A DNA stretch of 56,004 nt from JACRAO01 sp964490895 (GTDB lineage: Bacteria; Bdellovibrionota; UBA1018). The position numbers and the translations under genes are program-made. The DNA is taken from NCBI GenBank assembly GCA_964490895.1, contig CAZBEI010000046.1, positions 1-56,004 of the forward strand, given 5' to 3'. Position 1 is the stretch's first letter. Every line of letters begins with the position of its first letter. A model generated the notes under the pieces. It worked only from the letters and a program-made list of their open reading frames with translations, searched no databases and had not been told where the DNA came from. Shown here piece after piece: positions 1 to 8,383 of the stretch.

Positions 1-153
1 GGGGTGGACGAAGCCAATATCAAATTAGGAAAAGTAGGAATCACCTCTCCGATCGCCCGAGCTCTCATTGGAAAAACAGAAGGTGACGAAGTAGTCGTCC
101 ATGCACCCAGAGGTCAGATCCATTATACCGTTTCAAAAATCAAGTATATTTAA
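1..153 (+). CDS. greA: Transcription elongation factor GreA/GreB, C-terminal part
   Basis: The window opens inside a reading frame whose last 50 codons end at TAA 151-153. The visible residues include SPIARALIGKTEGDEV, the C-terminal domain signature of Gre factors, which bind RNA polymerase and stimulate transcript cleavage in backtracked complexes. The N-terminal coiled coil lies outside the window, so GreA versus GreB cannot be decided with certainty; GreA is the commoner form. The stop codon directly abuts the MITE-like inverted repeat that starts at 154. Confidence 0.85.
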   Translation, partial: GVDEANIKLGKVGITSPIARALIGKTEGDEVVVHAPRGQIHYTVSKIKYI

Positions 154-250
154 ATTCTGCTGAAAAAGCCATTTTTTGAAAAATTGAGTTTAATAATTTC
201 AAACACTTACAACGACAAAATTACAAAAAAACAGGCTTTTTCAGCAGAAT
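154..250. repeat. MITE-like element or long stem-loop with 17-bp perfect terminal inverted repeats
   Basis: ATTCTGCTGAAAAAGCC at 154-170 is repeated exactly as its reverse complement at 234-250. Similarity between the arms continues imperfectly inward (T-run, then GAAAAATT versus GTAATTTT). The 63-bp centre has no reading frame. It begins at the base after the greA stop. It could serve as the greA terminator, but the arm sequence looks like an insertion-sequence end, so a non-autonomous miniature element is a reasonable reading. No clear target-site duplication was seen. Confidence 0.6.
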
Positions 251-288
251 CTACACTAGCGGCTGACATCTACTGAAACTGACGGGCC

Positions 289-333
289 TGACAATTCTAA
301 ACCCAATTTTATTTTTGTCGTGACAATTCTAAA
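289..333. repeat. Short direct repeat in the greA-ATPase spacer
   Basis: TGACAATTCTAAA occurs at 289-301 and again at 321-333, a 32-bp period. The rest of 251-410 holds no coding sequence. The repeat may be a residue of an inserted element or a protein-binding site; no function can be assigned from sequence alone. Confidence 0.45.
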
Positions 334-410
334 ATTGAGCTTATCCTTGTCGAGGTGGTTTCGACATCATTTAAACCTCAATGATTTTAGATGGTTGTTT
401 GATCTTTTAT

Positions 411-436
411 AAAGTGTTCAGTATGGTAGACACTTT
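411..436. promoter_or_regulatory. Inverted repeat upstream of the first DUF4143 ATPase
   Basis: AAAGTGT at 411-417 pairs with ACACTTT at 430-436 across a 12-bp loop. It lies 25 bp before the ATG of the ATPase and next to a TATAAA (408-413) that could act as a -10 box. It is a candidate operator, noted because the other two intact ATPase genes of this family in the window also have inverted repeats at their starts. Confidence 0.35.
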
Positions 437-461
437 TTAAAAAACAGCCTATAGTGCTGTT

Positions 462-1640
462 ATGGTTGACGAAACTGGCTTAAAAACTATTTTGCGCGAG
501 TGGGCTTATACTGCCGACAAAGTCAAAAAACTGATTCCAAGAAATCTCGAATCCCTAAAACGAATCAAAACCCTCGAGCCCGATCTGGTATGGGTTATCC
601 AGGGTGTCCGTCGGTGTGGCAAGTCCACTCTTTTGTATCAGTGGGTGGACCATTTTCGATTAGACCCACTGCAGTGTTGCTTTGTGAACTTCGAAGATCC
701 AAGACTCATCCATGCTCTAGATTATACTCTCTTAGATCAAATTTCAGGGATGATGGGGACAGATCAACCTAAGTACTTTTTCTTGGACGAAATTCAAAAT
801 GTTTCTGGCTGGGAAAAATGGTTGCATTCCCAGATTGGAAAAAAATCAAACCATTATTTTATAATCACTGGATCAAATGCCACCTTGCTGAGCGGAACAT
901 TATCCTCAGCTCTTACGGGACGACACAGAAATGTTGAAGTTTATCCATTTAGTTTTTTGGAATTTAAACTGGCTTCCTCTGATCAGTCGTTCGAACGCTT
1001 TATCCAACATGGGGGGTTTCCAAAAACTTTTTTTACCCAGGATGCAGAGGGATTATTGAGAGAGTATTTTCAGGACATTGTTGAAAAAGACATCAGAAAA
1101 AACACAAAAGCCCGTTCGAATTTCACTTTACAACAACTCGGAAAATGTCTGTTTGATTCTATTGGATCTGAAACTAGCCTGAGAAAACTGTCAAATATTT
1201 TAGAAATTTCTGTCAATACATTAAAGCTTTATGTCGAAGCATTTTGTAATTCTTATTTGATTTTAGAATGTCCTTTTTTTGCTTATTCGGAACGAAAGCG
1301 ATTAGTTCGGCCTAAAAAATACTACCCCATTGACCTGGGAATGGTCGATGCAGTGTTATTAAATAAAGGTTTAGACTTAGGAAAAAAACTTGAAACTACC
1401 GTTTTTCATGCACTCAAGAAGAAATACAAGTCTGTCTACTACTGGAGAGGAAAGGGGGAGGTGGATTTTGTTGTCCAAGATGGAACTGATCTCATCCCCA
1501 TACAAGTGACCTGGGATGGCGCAAAAGGACGGCACCATAAAGCTTATGATGAATTTAAGTCTGAGTTTAAAAAAACAGGAGATCTGATTTTTATTACCCG
1601 GAAAAATGTTGAGGAGTTTTTAGCCACTACTTTGGGGTAA
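462..1640 (+). CDS. AAA+ ATPase of the AAA_14/DUF4143 family
   Basis: 392 aa. The Walker A motif is GVRRCGKST (about residues 48-56), Walker B is KYFFLDEIQ (about 103-111), and a sensor-like ITGSNA follows. The C-terminal half has the DUF4143 layout: a winged-helix-like stretch, then a PD-(D/E)XK-like end with GEVDFVVQDG and IPIQVTW. Family members are cytoplasmic, often scattered in many copies through a genome, and of unsettled function. ATG at 462 has no strong ribosome-binding site. The gene sits between greA and recG and looks like an insertion there. Two more intact copies and one decayed copy occur in this window; they are divergent from this one, so they are not recent duplicates. Confidence 0.8.
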   Translation: MVDETGLKTILREWAYTADKVKKLIPRNLESLKRIKTLEPDLVWVIQGVRRCGKSTLLYQWVDHFRLDPLQCCFVNFEDPRLIHALDYTLLDQISGMMGTDQPKYFFLDEIQNVSGWEKWLHSQIGKKSNHYFIITGSNATLLSGTLSSALTGRHRNVEVYPFSFLEFKLASSDQSFERFIQHGGFPKTFFTQDAEGLLREYFQDIVEKDIRKNTKARSNFTLQQLGKCLFDSIGSETSLRKLSNILEISVNTLKLYVEAFCNSYLILECPFFAYSERKRLVRPKKYYPIDLGMVDAVLLNKGLDLGKKLETTVFHALKKKYKSVYYWRGKGEVDFVVQDGTDLIPIQVTWDGAKGRHHKAYDEFKSEFKKTGDLIFITRKNVEEFLATTLG

Positions 1641-1849
1641 AGAGATTAGATTCATTCACACTTGGGCTAGCTCTATGGAGAACTTGTGAGGGATTGCGGG
1701 GAATGTACTTAAAATTTTGACTTAGGGAGAAATATCTCCTAAAATCACTTCTGAAATGTCTCTCTGCACCAAGATCACTCTTGTCTTTATAACAGTTGGA
1801 ATAGGTGCAAACCATCTCGGTAATGGCACAGCCTTAGCTCAACCCCCGT

Positions 1850-3946
1850 ATGCACACAAAACTTGAAACCCCAGTTCAGTATGTAAAGGGAGTCGGACCC
1901 AAACTCAGTGCTGTGTTTTCAGGTCGGAACATAAAAACAGTACGCGATTTGATGACTTTTTTTCCACGTACTTACGAAGACCGAAGTCAGATTCTCAAAG
2001 TTTCTGAACTTGGAGACGGAGAAAAGGGCACTCTAAAACTAAAAATTCTAAGCATCCGAAAAATCCCCATCCAAAGAGGGAAAAGAACTCTGCTCGAAGC
2101 ACGTAGCACAGATGGAACGCGAGTGATTTCTCTAAAATGGTTTCATGCCCCTAGGGGTTTAGACACTCACTTAACTCCTGGTTCAGAATGGTTCGCAACA
2201 GGAGTCGTGAAACATTTTTTGAACCAAGCAGAAATGGTTCACCCCGAACTCAATCGCTTTGATCAAAAAAACAATGTGGGTAGGATCATCCCCATTTATG
2301 TAGAAATCGAGGGACTGCCTAACCGGCTTTTGAGAAATATCCTATGGAATGCAGTAGAAAAATTTTGCGATACCCTTACCGAAGATTTGCCTGAGGAGTA
2401 TTTAAAAAAATACAACCTCCCCAAAATCTCTGACGCAATCCGCACGTTGCATTTTCCAAATCCCCCTATTGCAATCACTCATTTGACAGATTTCTCAACT
2501 CCAGCTCATGAACGTTTGATTTATGAGGAGTTTTTTAAATTCGAGTACCTGGTCTTAAAACAACGCCTCAATTTAAAAAAAGAACGGGCTCAGCCCCTTA
2601 AAAATGGGGGAACCATTGTAGAAAGCTTAGAAGCATGCCTCCCTTTTCAACTCACTTCGAACCAAAAAACATCAATTCAAGAAATTCTCTCTGATTTATC
2701 CCTCCCACATCCTATGAATCGCCTTATCCAAGGAGACGTGGGATCTGGAAAAACAGCGGTCGCTTTCCTCACAGCAGGTGCTGTGCTCGCAGATGGAGGC
2801 CAGGCCGCTCTCATGGCTCCCACAGAAATACTGGCAGAGCAGCACTTTCAAAACTCAGTCAAACTTTTTGGAGGAAAATTAAACACCGCACTGCTCACCG
2901 GGAAAACGCCCAACCCAGAACGAAAAATAATCCACGAACGCCTCAGTCGTGGTGAGCCACTACTCCTGATCGGAACCCATGCTCTCATCGAAGATCCTGT
3001 AAAATTTAAAAATCTTTCCTACGTTATGATCGACGAACAACACCGATTTGGAGTTGAGCAAAGACGAAAATTGAGACACAAAGGCGAAGACTTCAGCCCA
3101 CACATCCTGATTTTAACCGCGACCCCCATTCCACGAACGCTTGCACTCACGGCTTATGGGGACCTCACGATTTCGACTCTCAAAGAAATGCCCCCAGGGC
3201 GCTCTCCAGTCATCACTCGATTGGTAACTACAAAAACAAAGCCGCAAGCCTATCAGAAAATCAGAGAAGAGCTTAAAAAAGGACACCAAGCTTATTTCAT
3301 TTTCCCATTGGTCGAAGAAAGCGAAGCTGAGGGATTTACACATCTAAAAGCTGCTCAAACAGAGGCGGAATATCTTGCAAAAGATATTTTTCCTGAATTT
3401 AAAGTCGGGCTTTTGCATGGACAGATGCGGTCTGACGATAAAACTGAGATCATGGAAAAATTTAAAAAAAATGAGATCCATGTTTTAGCTTCTACCACTG
3501 TCGTAGAAGTAGGAGTAGATGTCCCCAATGCAACGGTCATGGTGGTCGAACATGCCGAGAGATTTGGATTTTCGCAACTCCACCAACTCCGTGGGAGGGT
3601 GGGACGTGGAAAAGTACAATCCTATTGTTTTTTGATGGCCCCTTCGGGCGGACCAGGAATAGAAAGGCTCCGAATTTTAGAAAAAACCAATGACGGGTTT
3701 AAAATTGCAGAGGCAGATCTAGAACTCCGGGGGCCAGGGGAGTTTTTAGGTACGAGGCAATCAGGAGATTTGCCCTTTAGAATGGCGAACCTCATCCGCG
3801 ATCAAGACTGGTTGATCAAAGCCAGAGAGGATGTCATCAGCTTACTCAAGGTCGACCCCAGCCTAATGCTTCCAGAAAACCTGCCCTTGAGATGCTACTT
3901 TGAACGCGAAGGGCATTTGCAGTTTGAGCGGCTAAAAACGGGGTAA
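1850..3946 (+). CDS. recG: ATP-dependent DNA helicase RecG
   Basis: 698 aa, the usual length. RecG remodels stalled replication forks and branched recombination intermediates. An N-terminal wedge/OB-fold region (about 1-230) precedes two RecA-like helicase lobes. Visible motifs are GDVGSGKT (Walker A, about 296-303), DEQH (about 394-397), TATPIPRT (about 422), GRVGRG (about 582) and, near the end, GEFLGTRQSG, which belongs to the RecG C-terminal signature. The preceding 209 bp (1641-1849) contain no gene I can support. The next gene starts 112 bp downstream, so recG appears to be transcribed on its own. Confidence 0.95.
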   Translation: MHTKLETPVQYVKGVGPKLSAVFSGRNIKTVRDLMTFFPRTYEDRSQILKVSELGDGEKGTLKLKILSIRKIPIQRGKRTLLEARSTDGTRVISLKWFHAPRGLDTHLTPGSEWFATGVVKHFLNQAEMVHPELNRFDQKNNVGRIIPIYVEIEGLPNRLLRNILWNAVEKFCDTLTEDLPEEYLKKYNLPKISDAIRTLHFPNPPIAITHLTDFSTPAHERLIYEEFFKFEYLVLKQRLNLKKERAQPLKNGGTIVESLEACLPFQLTSNQKTSIQEILSDLSLPHPMNRLIQGDVGSGKTAVAFLTAGAVLADGGQAALMAPTEILAEQHFQNSVKLFGGKLNTALLTGKTPNPERKIIHERLSRGEPLLLIGTHALIEDPVKFKNLSYVMIDEQHRFGVEQRRKLRHKGEDFSPHILILTATPIPRTLALTAYGDLTISTLKEMPPGRSPVITRLVTTKTKPQAYQKIREELKKGHQAYFIFPLVEESEAEGFTHLKAAQTEAEYLAKDIFPEFKVGLLHGQMRSDDKTEIMEKFKKNEIHVLASTTVVEVGVDVPNATVMVVEHAERFGFSQLHQLRGRVGRGKVQSYCFLMAPSGGPGIERLRILEKTNDGFKIAEADLELRGPGEFLGTRQSGDLPFRMANLIRDQDWLIKAREDVISLLKVDPSLMLPENLPLRCYFEREGHLQFERLKTG

Positions 3947-4058
3947 TACGTTATTGGTACACCGAGTTATATTAAGGGCATCGCATTTCGTCAAGAAACT
4001 GCTTTAGATTGCCCCCAATGTTTGATACACAGTCAAGGCTATAAAGGGGGGACAAAAG

Positions 4059-4409
4059 ATGAAAATAATCACTTTATTGGTAGCTTTTTGGATTGCCACA
4101 CCGCACGTTTTTGCGCTGGAGCTTCAGCAAAAGAGAATTGGCTATACGACTCTTAAAATTGAAACTTCCGACATGAGCCTAAACGTAGGGGTCTGGGGCG
4201 TCATTACAAAAAAAGAGGGAACTAATAGGCCCTGGACTTGGGTTCAAATCATCCCAGCAAACGAGGGAATTGCGAACGTTTTGGATATCACTCTCGATAA
4301 AGCCAAAATTTATACCTGCGAACTCTCGGGCACCAGTGTGGGTTGGAACGGAGCACCCGTAAGAGCATTACACATGGTCTATAGAGTGGGGGATTGTACA
4401 GAAGAGTAA
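4059..4409 (+). CDS. Small secreted protein, unknown function
   Basis: 116 aa. MKIITLLVAFWIATPHVFAL is a good Sec signal peptide with likely cleavage after VFA, giving a mature domain of about 97 residues. The ribosome-binding site is strong (AAAGGGGGGA before ATG). The mature part has two cysteines, suggesting one possible disulphide in the periplasm. I do not recognise a family. It lies just upstream of the di-iron/hydrolase cluster, with a 20-bp gap, so it could share that transcript. Confidence 0.7.
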   Translation: MKIITLLVAFWIATPHVFALELQQKRIGYTTLKIETSDMSLNVGVWGVITKKEGTNRPWTWVQIIPANEGIANVLDITLDKAKIYTCELSGTSVGWNGAPVRALHMVYRVGDCTEE

Positions 4410-4429
4410 TCCCATTATACAATTAAAGA

Positions 4430-5443
4430 GTGATGAGGCAAGTAAGTCTTTACGATGATTTGTCTTTAAAGTCTTTACTCCACCTTCAACTGGAAAAAGA
4501 ATGGGATTTGGAACACTCCATCCCATGGGAAAAGGGGGTGGACTTGACTAAACCCTTTGTTCCACTGGATCAGGAGGCTCTCTTTTTCCCTGACTCAAGC
4601 AAAGAAGAACGCCTGGTCATTTCTCAGATGATGGGAGTGATCATTGCAACTTCTATTTGTGAGATGGAAGAGTGCTTGCTCCGACTTAAAAAAATAGCCT
4701 GGACTAACCCCATCAATAAACACCCTGTGAGTCCCGAGTTTTTAGCGTTTGGAGAACAGTTTTTTATAGAAGAACAAAAACACTCCACCGCTTTTAGGAG
4801 ATACCTCTGCGAATTTGCACAAAAGGTAAACCTTGACCTCCATGAACTCCGTGGGATTTTGCCTCTGGTCGAAGGAACTATCACAGAAAGAATCCTTAGA
4901 AAAAATCTAGAGGGAGGAGGATGCGCTTTTTGGTGGGTTGTGGCCGAGGTCGAACAAGAGTTTTTGCATCTTTACCACACGCTGAATCCCTTCAAAGAAA
5001 AACTCGACCCGCTGTATTTTATCCTTCATAAAAAACACTTTGAGGAAGAAGCCCGACACGCCCCTTTTCCTTACTTAATGCTAGAACTCCTCATGACACG
5101 CGAAAAAAACATAAAGCACTCCCTGCACGCTAAAAGCGATCTTGTTATCTCTCAATTTTTGACTACCCTTTGGGCTGGGCATTCTTTATTAAAAATGAAA
5201 TCGATTCGAAAATTTTCGAAAAACTCGGAGTTTTTTATGATCTTAAGCCATGCGCTTGAGTCATTAGATCATCAACCCCCTTGGCATTGGTTTTGGAAGT
5301 TTTTGACAAGCACTCCCTATGTCAGTTCGCTAGTGAATCCCAAGTTTCATCACCGTTTTATGCGTTTTACCGAAGAACATAAAATTATGAGTCTCCCTTT
5401 CCCAAATCCCAAACCTAATGTATTAGTATTAGAACCATGTTAG
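4430..5443 (+). CDS. AurF-like di-iron oxygenase/ferritin-like protein
   Basis: 337 aa. The order of metal-binding motifs fits the AurF-type (PF11583-like) di-iron fold: an E in CEMEECL, EEQKHS (ExxH) about 40 residues later, an E in EVEQEF, then HFEEEARHAPF (H..EEARH). Family members oxygenate amino groups or carbon using O2, but the substrate here cannot be deduced. The start may be GTG 4430 or ATG 4433. The 3' end overlaps the next gene by 7 bp, so translation is probably coupled. It is the first gene of a four-gene overlapping cluster with a hydrolase, an M24-fold protein and an SDR, which suggests a small oxidative pathway acting on a hydrophobic substrate. The family assignment is moderately secure; the pathway is inference. 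Confidence 0.65.
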   Translation: MMRQVSLYDDLSLKSLLHLQLEKEWDLEHSIPWEKGVDLTKPFVPLDQEALFFPDSSKEERLVISQMMGVIIATSICEMEECLLRLKKIAWTNPINKHPVSPEFLAFGEQFFIEEQKHSTAFRRYLCEFAQKVNLDLHELRGILPLVEGTITERILRKNLEGGGCAFWWVVAEVEQEFLHLYHTLNPFKEKLDPLYFILHKKHFEEEARHAPFPYLMLELLMTREKNIKHSLHAKSDLVISQFLTTLWAGHSLLKMKSIRKFSKNSEFFMILSHALESLDHQPPWHWFWKFLTSTPYVSSLVNPKFHHRFMRFTEEHKIMSLPFPNPKPNVLVLEPC

Positions 5444-6225
5444 AAAAAAATAAAATCAGAGGGCTTGAGACAGCGTGGATCCAAGAAGGACTCAGCCACA
5501 ATGCCCCCATCTTATTTTTAATCCATGGCTGCCCTGATGACCCCAATGTCTGGAAATATCAAATTGAAAAATTCAAAGGTCATTTTACTGTTGTAGCGCC
5601 TTATTTACGTGGGATCGGCCCAAGCGAAAAAGGAAAAGATAAAAAAAGATACCGACTTCTCTCGATGACCTTAGATTTTCTAGAAATTTTAAATAGGGTG
5701 GACCCGAGCCAAAAACAATCCATCTTTATACTGGCGCATGATCTAGGGGTTCCCTATGCTTTTAAGCTCGCTCACCATTTGGGAGATCGCCTCGCTGGGC
5801 TTATTATTATAAATGGCCCCGAACTTACACAAATTTTTAGAAAATTTCGATCCCCGCGGCAGTGCCTCAAAAGTTGGTATATTGGATTTTTTCAGATTCC
5901 ACTCCTCTCTGATCTCGTTGTCAGGATATTAGAAGTCCGTTTTAAAAGAAAACTCTCTCCCTTTTTGCCCCACTACCGTAGTTTATTGAGAGAATTGCCC
6001 GCTGAATTAAAGTTGAAAACACCTCCCCTTAAAAAACCCACTTTATTTTTTTGGGGAAAAAATGACCCTTACTTAGAGGTGCCCACTCAAAATGAAATCC
6101 GGGCACTTTCTCAAAATGCAACCCTTCGCGTTTTAGATGGCTCCCATTGGGCGCTGCGGGAAAAACATGAACCCATCAACCGACATCTCGAAGATTTTTT
6201 TAGAGAAAACACCCATGCTCACTGA
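5437..6225 (+). CDS. Alpha/beta hydrolase, epoxide hydrolase/dehalogenase type
   Basis: 262 aa. The oxyanion region is LIHGCPDDPNVW. The nucleophile elbow reads AHDLGVP with Asp102 in place of Ser, which is typical of epoxide hydrolases and haloalkane dehalogenases rather than esterases. Candidate acid and base are Asp210 (WGKNDPY) and His237 (DGSHW). No signal peptide is present, so it is cytoplasmic. ATG 5437 overlaps the di-iron gene by 7 bp, and the next gene starts inside this one (ATG 6215). With an oxygenase directly upstream, hydrolysis of an oxygenated or epoxidised product is plausible but not shown. Confidence 0.8.
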   Translation: MLEKNKIRGLETAWIQEGLSHNAPILFLIHGCPDDPNVWKYQIEKFKGHFTVVAPYLRGIGPSEKGKDKKRYRLLSMTLDFLEILNRVDPSQKQSIFILAHDLGVPYAFKLAHHLGDRLAGLIIINGPELTQIFRKFRSPRQCLKSWYIGFFQIPLLSDLVVRILEVRFKRKLSPFLPHYRSLLRELPAELKLKTPPLKKPTLFFWGKNDPYLEVPTQNEIRALSQNATLRVLDGSHWALREKHEPINRHLEDFFRENTHAH

Positions 6226-7099
6226 AGGCTTTTATAAAGCGAGCAAAAAAATCAGTAGAAAGATTTTTACTGGCACACACACTTACTCAAAAGGCGATCT
6301 AGAGGGGTTTAAAAAAAGCCAAAAACTAGCGTATACATGTGCCTTGACCATTGCCAAAGAGCTCAAAGAAGGCTGGAGCGAAAAACAAACAGCAAAACTC
6401 ATGGATGTCTATTTGCAAGACTGTGGGGTGCGCACATTTTTTCATAAATCTTTTGCCTGGTTTGGAGATAGATCCCGCTTTCAGGGTTTCAAATCTTACT
6501 GGGATTTTCTACCTTCAAACCGAACTCTCGAGGCAACCGACGTTATTATTTTAGACACCGCTCCGATTTATGAATCCTATACCTCGGATATTGGTTATAC
6601 TTATTCGCTCGAACCACACCCAGGCCTAAAGCGCGCACAAAAAAAACTGCTCGAATTCAGACAAAAAATCCCCACTTTATTTCAATCCGAGCTTTTGACA
6701 AAGAGAATTTGGGAAAAAGTGGACGCTGACTTAAAAGCAGCTGGGTATGATAATTGTCACTCTCAATACCCTTTTTCAGTTTTAGGACATCGAGTGCACA
6801 AGCTCCGCTTTGGCCACTTGCCTGGGGTCACCGCACCGTTTTCTTTGCACAGTTATTTTAGTTTTATAAAGCGGGGTATTTTTCCTGAACTTTTGGGGCC
6901 CGATCATGAGGGAAGCAAAAATGGCCTTTGGGCCATCGAACCGCACCTGGGCGGAGAGGGGTTTGGAGCTAAGTTCGAAGAAATTCTGGTGGTTCAGAGC
7001 GGGCAAGCTTACTGGCTAGATAACGAGGTTAATCCCTTTGTCTACAAAAAGTGTGGTCATTACAGGAGCAGCCTCTGGAATAGGCAGAGCTCTTTCTGA
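6215..7099 (+). CDS. M24 family (pita-bread fold) metallopeptidase-like protein
   Basis: 294 aa from ATG 6215, chosen because it overlaps the upstream stop by only 11 bp; an ATG at 6137 would overlap far more. The five metal ligands of the creatinase/aminopeptidase fold are all present: Asp114 (ILDTAP), Asp125 (TSDIGY), His192 (LGHRVH), Glu242 (WAIEPH) and Glu256 (KFEEIL). It has only the catalytic domain and lacks the N-terminal domain of prolidases. It could be an aminopeptidase or a non-peptidase member of the fold. It is the third gene of the overlapping cluster. Confidence 0.75.
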   Translation: MLTEGFYKASKKISRKIFTGTHTYSKGDLEGFKKSQKLAYTCALTIAKELKEGWSEKQTAKLMDVYLQDCGVRTFFHKSFAWFGDRSRFQGFKSYWDFLPSNRTLEATDVIILDTAPIYESYTSDIGYTYSLEPHPGLKRAQKKLLEFRQKIPTLFQSELLTKRIWEKVDADLKAAGYDNCHSQYPFSVLGHRVHKLRFGHLPGVTAPFSLHSYFSFIKRGIFPELLGPDHEGSKNGLWAIEPHLGGEGFGAKFEEILVVQSGQAYWLDNEVNPFVYKKCGHYRSSLWNRQSSF

Positions 7100-7826
7100 T
7101 GTCTTTTGCAAAAAAGACTACACTGTCATTGGATTAGATGTCGATTTAATCGGTCTTAAAAACTTTCCTGGAATCTCCTTTTGTGTCGATGTCACTCAAG
7201 AAAAATCGGTTTTAGAGTGTGCTCAAAAAATCAAAAATGAAATAGGTGCCCCCTCCCTTTGGATCAACAATGCTGGAACTGTAGCACTAGGTGAGTTCGA
7301 AACGGTTACCTCAGAAGCATTCAAGAAAGTCATGTCCGTCAATTTTGATGGGGTTGTCCATGGCACAAGAGCTGCAATCCAAGTGATGACAGCAGGTGGC
7401 ACCATCGTCAATATCTCCTCTGTGAGTGGGAGCGTTCCTGGGCCTTTTATGAGCTCTTATGTGGCCTCCAAACACGCGGTCACAGGATTTACGCGCGCCC
7501 TCCAGCTCGAGTACGCTGAAATGAAATCACCCCTTAAATTTATTTTAGTGGCTCCTGGATTTGTAAAAACAAAAATCATCGACACTCACCCCGTGCACAA
7601 ATTTCCGAAGTGGCTCAAATTTACTTTGGCCACCCCAGAAAAAACGGCTCTAAAAATTTATGAGGGTCTTCTGTCTGGAAAACCTGAAATCTATCCCACT
7701 CTAAATGGAAGGGTTTTACAAGAAATCAATAAATGGAGCCCAAAAATCATGAGACACACCTCTCGGCTTTTTACCGCAAAAAGCTTGCGGGAATTTTTGG
7801 GGATCGATGAGATCCGTAAAAATTGA
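7038..7826 (+). CDS. Short-chain dehydrogenase/reductase (SDR)
   Basis: 262 aa from TTG 7038. It has a classical Rossmann nucleotide-binding motif (TGAASGIG, residues 9-16), NNAG (77-80), the catalytic serine in NISSVSG and YVASK with Tyr141 and Lys145. LDVD at the end of beta-2 suggests NAD(H) preference. The start overlaps the M24 gene by 62 bp; a GTG at 7053 would leave too short a first strand. It is the last gene of the four-gene cluster and probably acts on an alcohol or ketone made by the upstream enzymes. Confidence 0.88.
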   Translation: MSTKSVVITGAASGIGRALSDVFCKKDYTVIGLDVDLIGLKNFPGISFCVDVTQEKSVLECAQKIKNEIGAPSLWINNAGTVALGEFETVTSEAFKKVMSVNFDGVVHGTRAAIQVMTAGGTIVNISSVSGSVPGPFMSSYVASKHAVTGFTRALQLEYAEMKSPLKFILVAPGFVKTKIIDTHPVHKFPKWLKFTLATPEKTALKIYEGLLSGKPEIYPTLNGRVLQEINKWSPKIMRHTSRLFTAKSLREFLGIDEIRKN

Positions 7827-7864
7827 CACATGCCCAAAATCATTTTTGATAGATTGTAAAAAAC

Positions 7865-8020
7865 TTAGTCATACACTTCTCTCCGATGACGGACTCGAAG
7901 AATTCTTATCTCATTTTTTTTGTCCTCAATTTCATAAACAACACGATAATCACCTACACGAATACGCCAATCTGATTTTGATCCCCCTAGTTTTCGACAA
8001 CCATCGGGTCCAATAAACAT
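7865..8020 (-). pseudogene. 5'-truncated RelE/ParE-type toxin remnant
   Basis: Reading leftward from ATG 8020 gives 51 residues containing RIRVGDYRVVYEIED and LRVRHRREVYD, an almost canonical RelE C-terminal half. RelE toxins are normally 85-95 aa; the N-terminal helices are absent and an in-frame TAA lies two codons upstream of the ATG. No antitoxin accompanies it. It abuts the hipBA promoter region, and the break is probably where that region joined. It is too short for routine gene calling. An alternative is a short expressed fragment, but without helix 1-2 it should not be toxic. Confidence 0.75.
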
Positions 8021-8027
8021 ATTTTAG

Positions 8028-8070
8028 TAGACTTTATAACCATTAATATGCTATAATACATATTATAGCA
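8028..8070 (+). promoter_or_regulatory. hipBA promoter with overlapping operator palindrome
   Basis: TGCTATAAT (8049-8057) and ATTATAGCA (8062-8070) form 9-bp perfect arms around ACAT. The left arm contains a consensus TATAAT -10 box (8052-8057), with a weak -35 TAGACT (8028-8033) 18 bp upstream. The palindrome ends 10 bp before the XRE start. HipB-type proteins repress their own operons from such sites, so autoregulation is the likely role. Confidence 0.7.
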
Positions 8071-8080
8071 GGTATTAAAC

Positions 8081-8383
8081 ATGTCCACACTTACAAATCA
8101 AGAGTTTATGAAAGAATTTGCCGCTAAAATTAAAAAAAAACGGATAATGCAGGGTCTTAATCAGCAGGAGGTGGCCCAGCGTGCAGGTATCCATATTAAT
8201 ACTCTGAGACAACTTGAGAGTGGAGATAATTCGTCCTTATTGACTCTTATTTCAGTTCTCCGAGTATTGAGATTAGAAAATGATCTACTGAACGCCATCC
8301 CACCAAGCCCCCTTAGCCCCATCGAAGCAATGAAACGCAAAAGCACTGAGCGACTGCGTGTTCGTAAAAGAGCCTTAGGATGA
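8081..8383 (+). CDS. hipB: XRE-family antitoxin/repressor, HipB-like
   Basis: 100 aa. A helix-turn-helix of the Cro/C1 type spans about residues 12-65 (GLNQQEVAQRAGIHINTLRQ). The basic C-terminal tail (KRKSTERLRVRKR) could reach the toxin. It is expected to bind HipA and repress the operon at the palindrome just upstream. The stop overlaps the hipA start as ATGA (8380-8383), the standard coupling for this toxin-antitoxin type. Confidence 0.85.
   Translation: MSTLTNQEFMKEFAAKIKKKRIMQGLNQQEVAQRAGIHINTLRQLESGDNSSLLTLISVLRVLRLENDLLNAIPPSPLSPIEAMKRKSTERLRVRKRALG

Noticed and set aside
1627..1815. A 62-aa minus-strand frame between the ATPase and recG
   Set aside because: It overlaps the ATPase end, has no recognisable motif and no translation signal.
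7807..8016. Plus-strand 69-aa frame after the SDR gene
   Set aside because: It is antisense to the truncated relE fragment, which explains the open frame.
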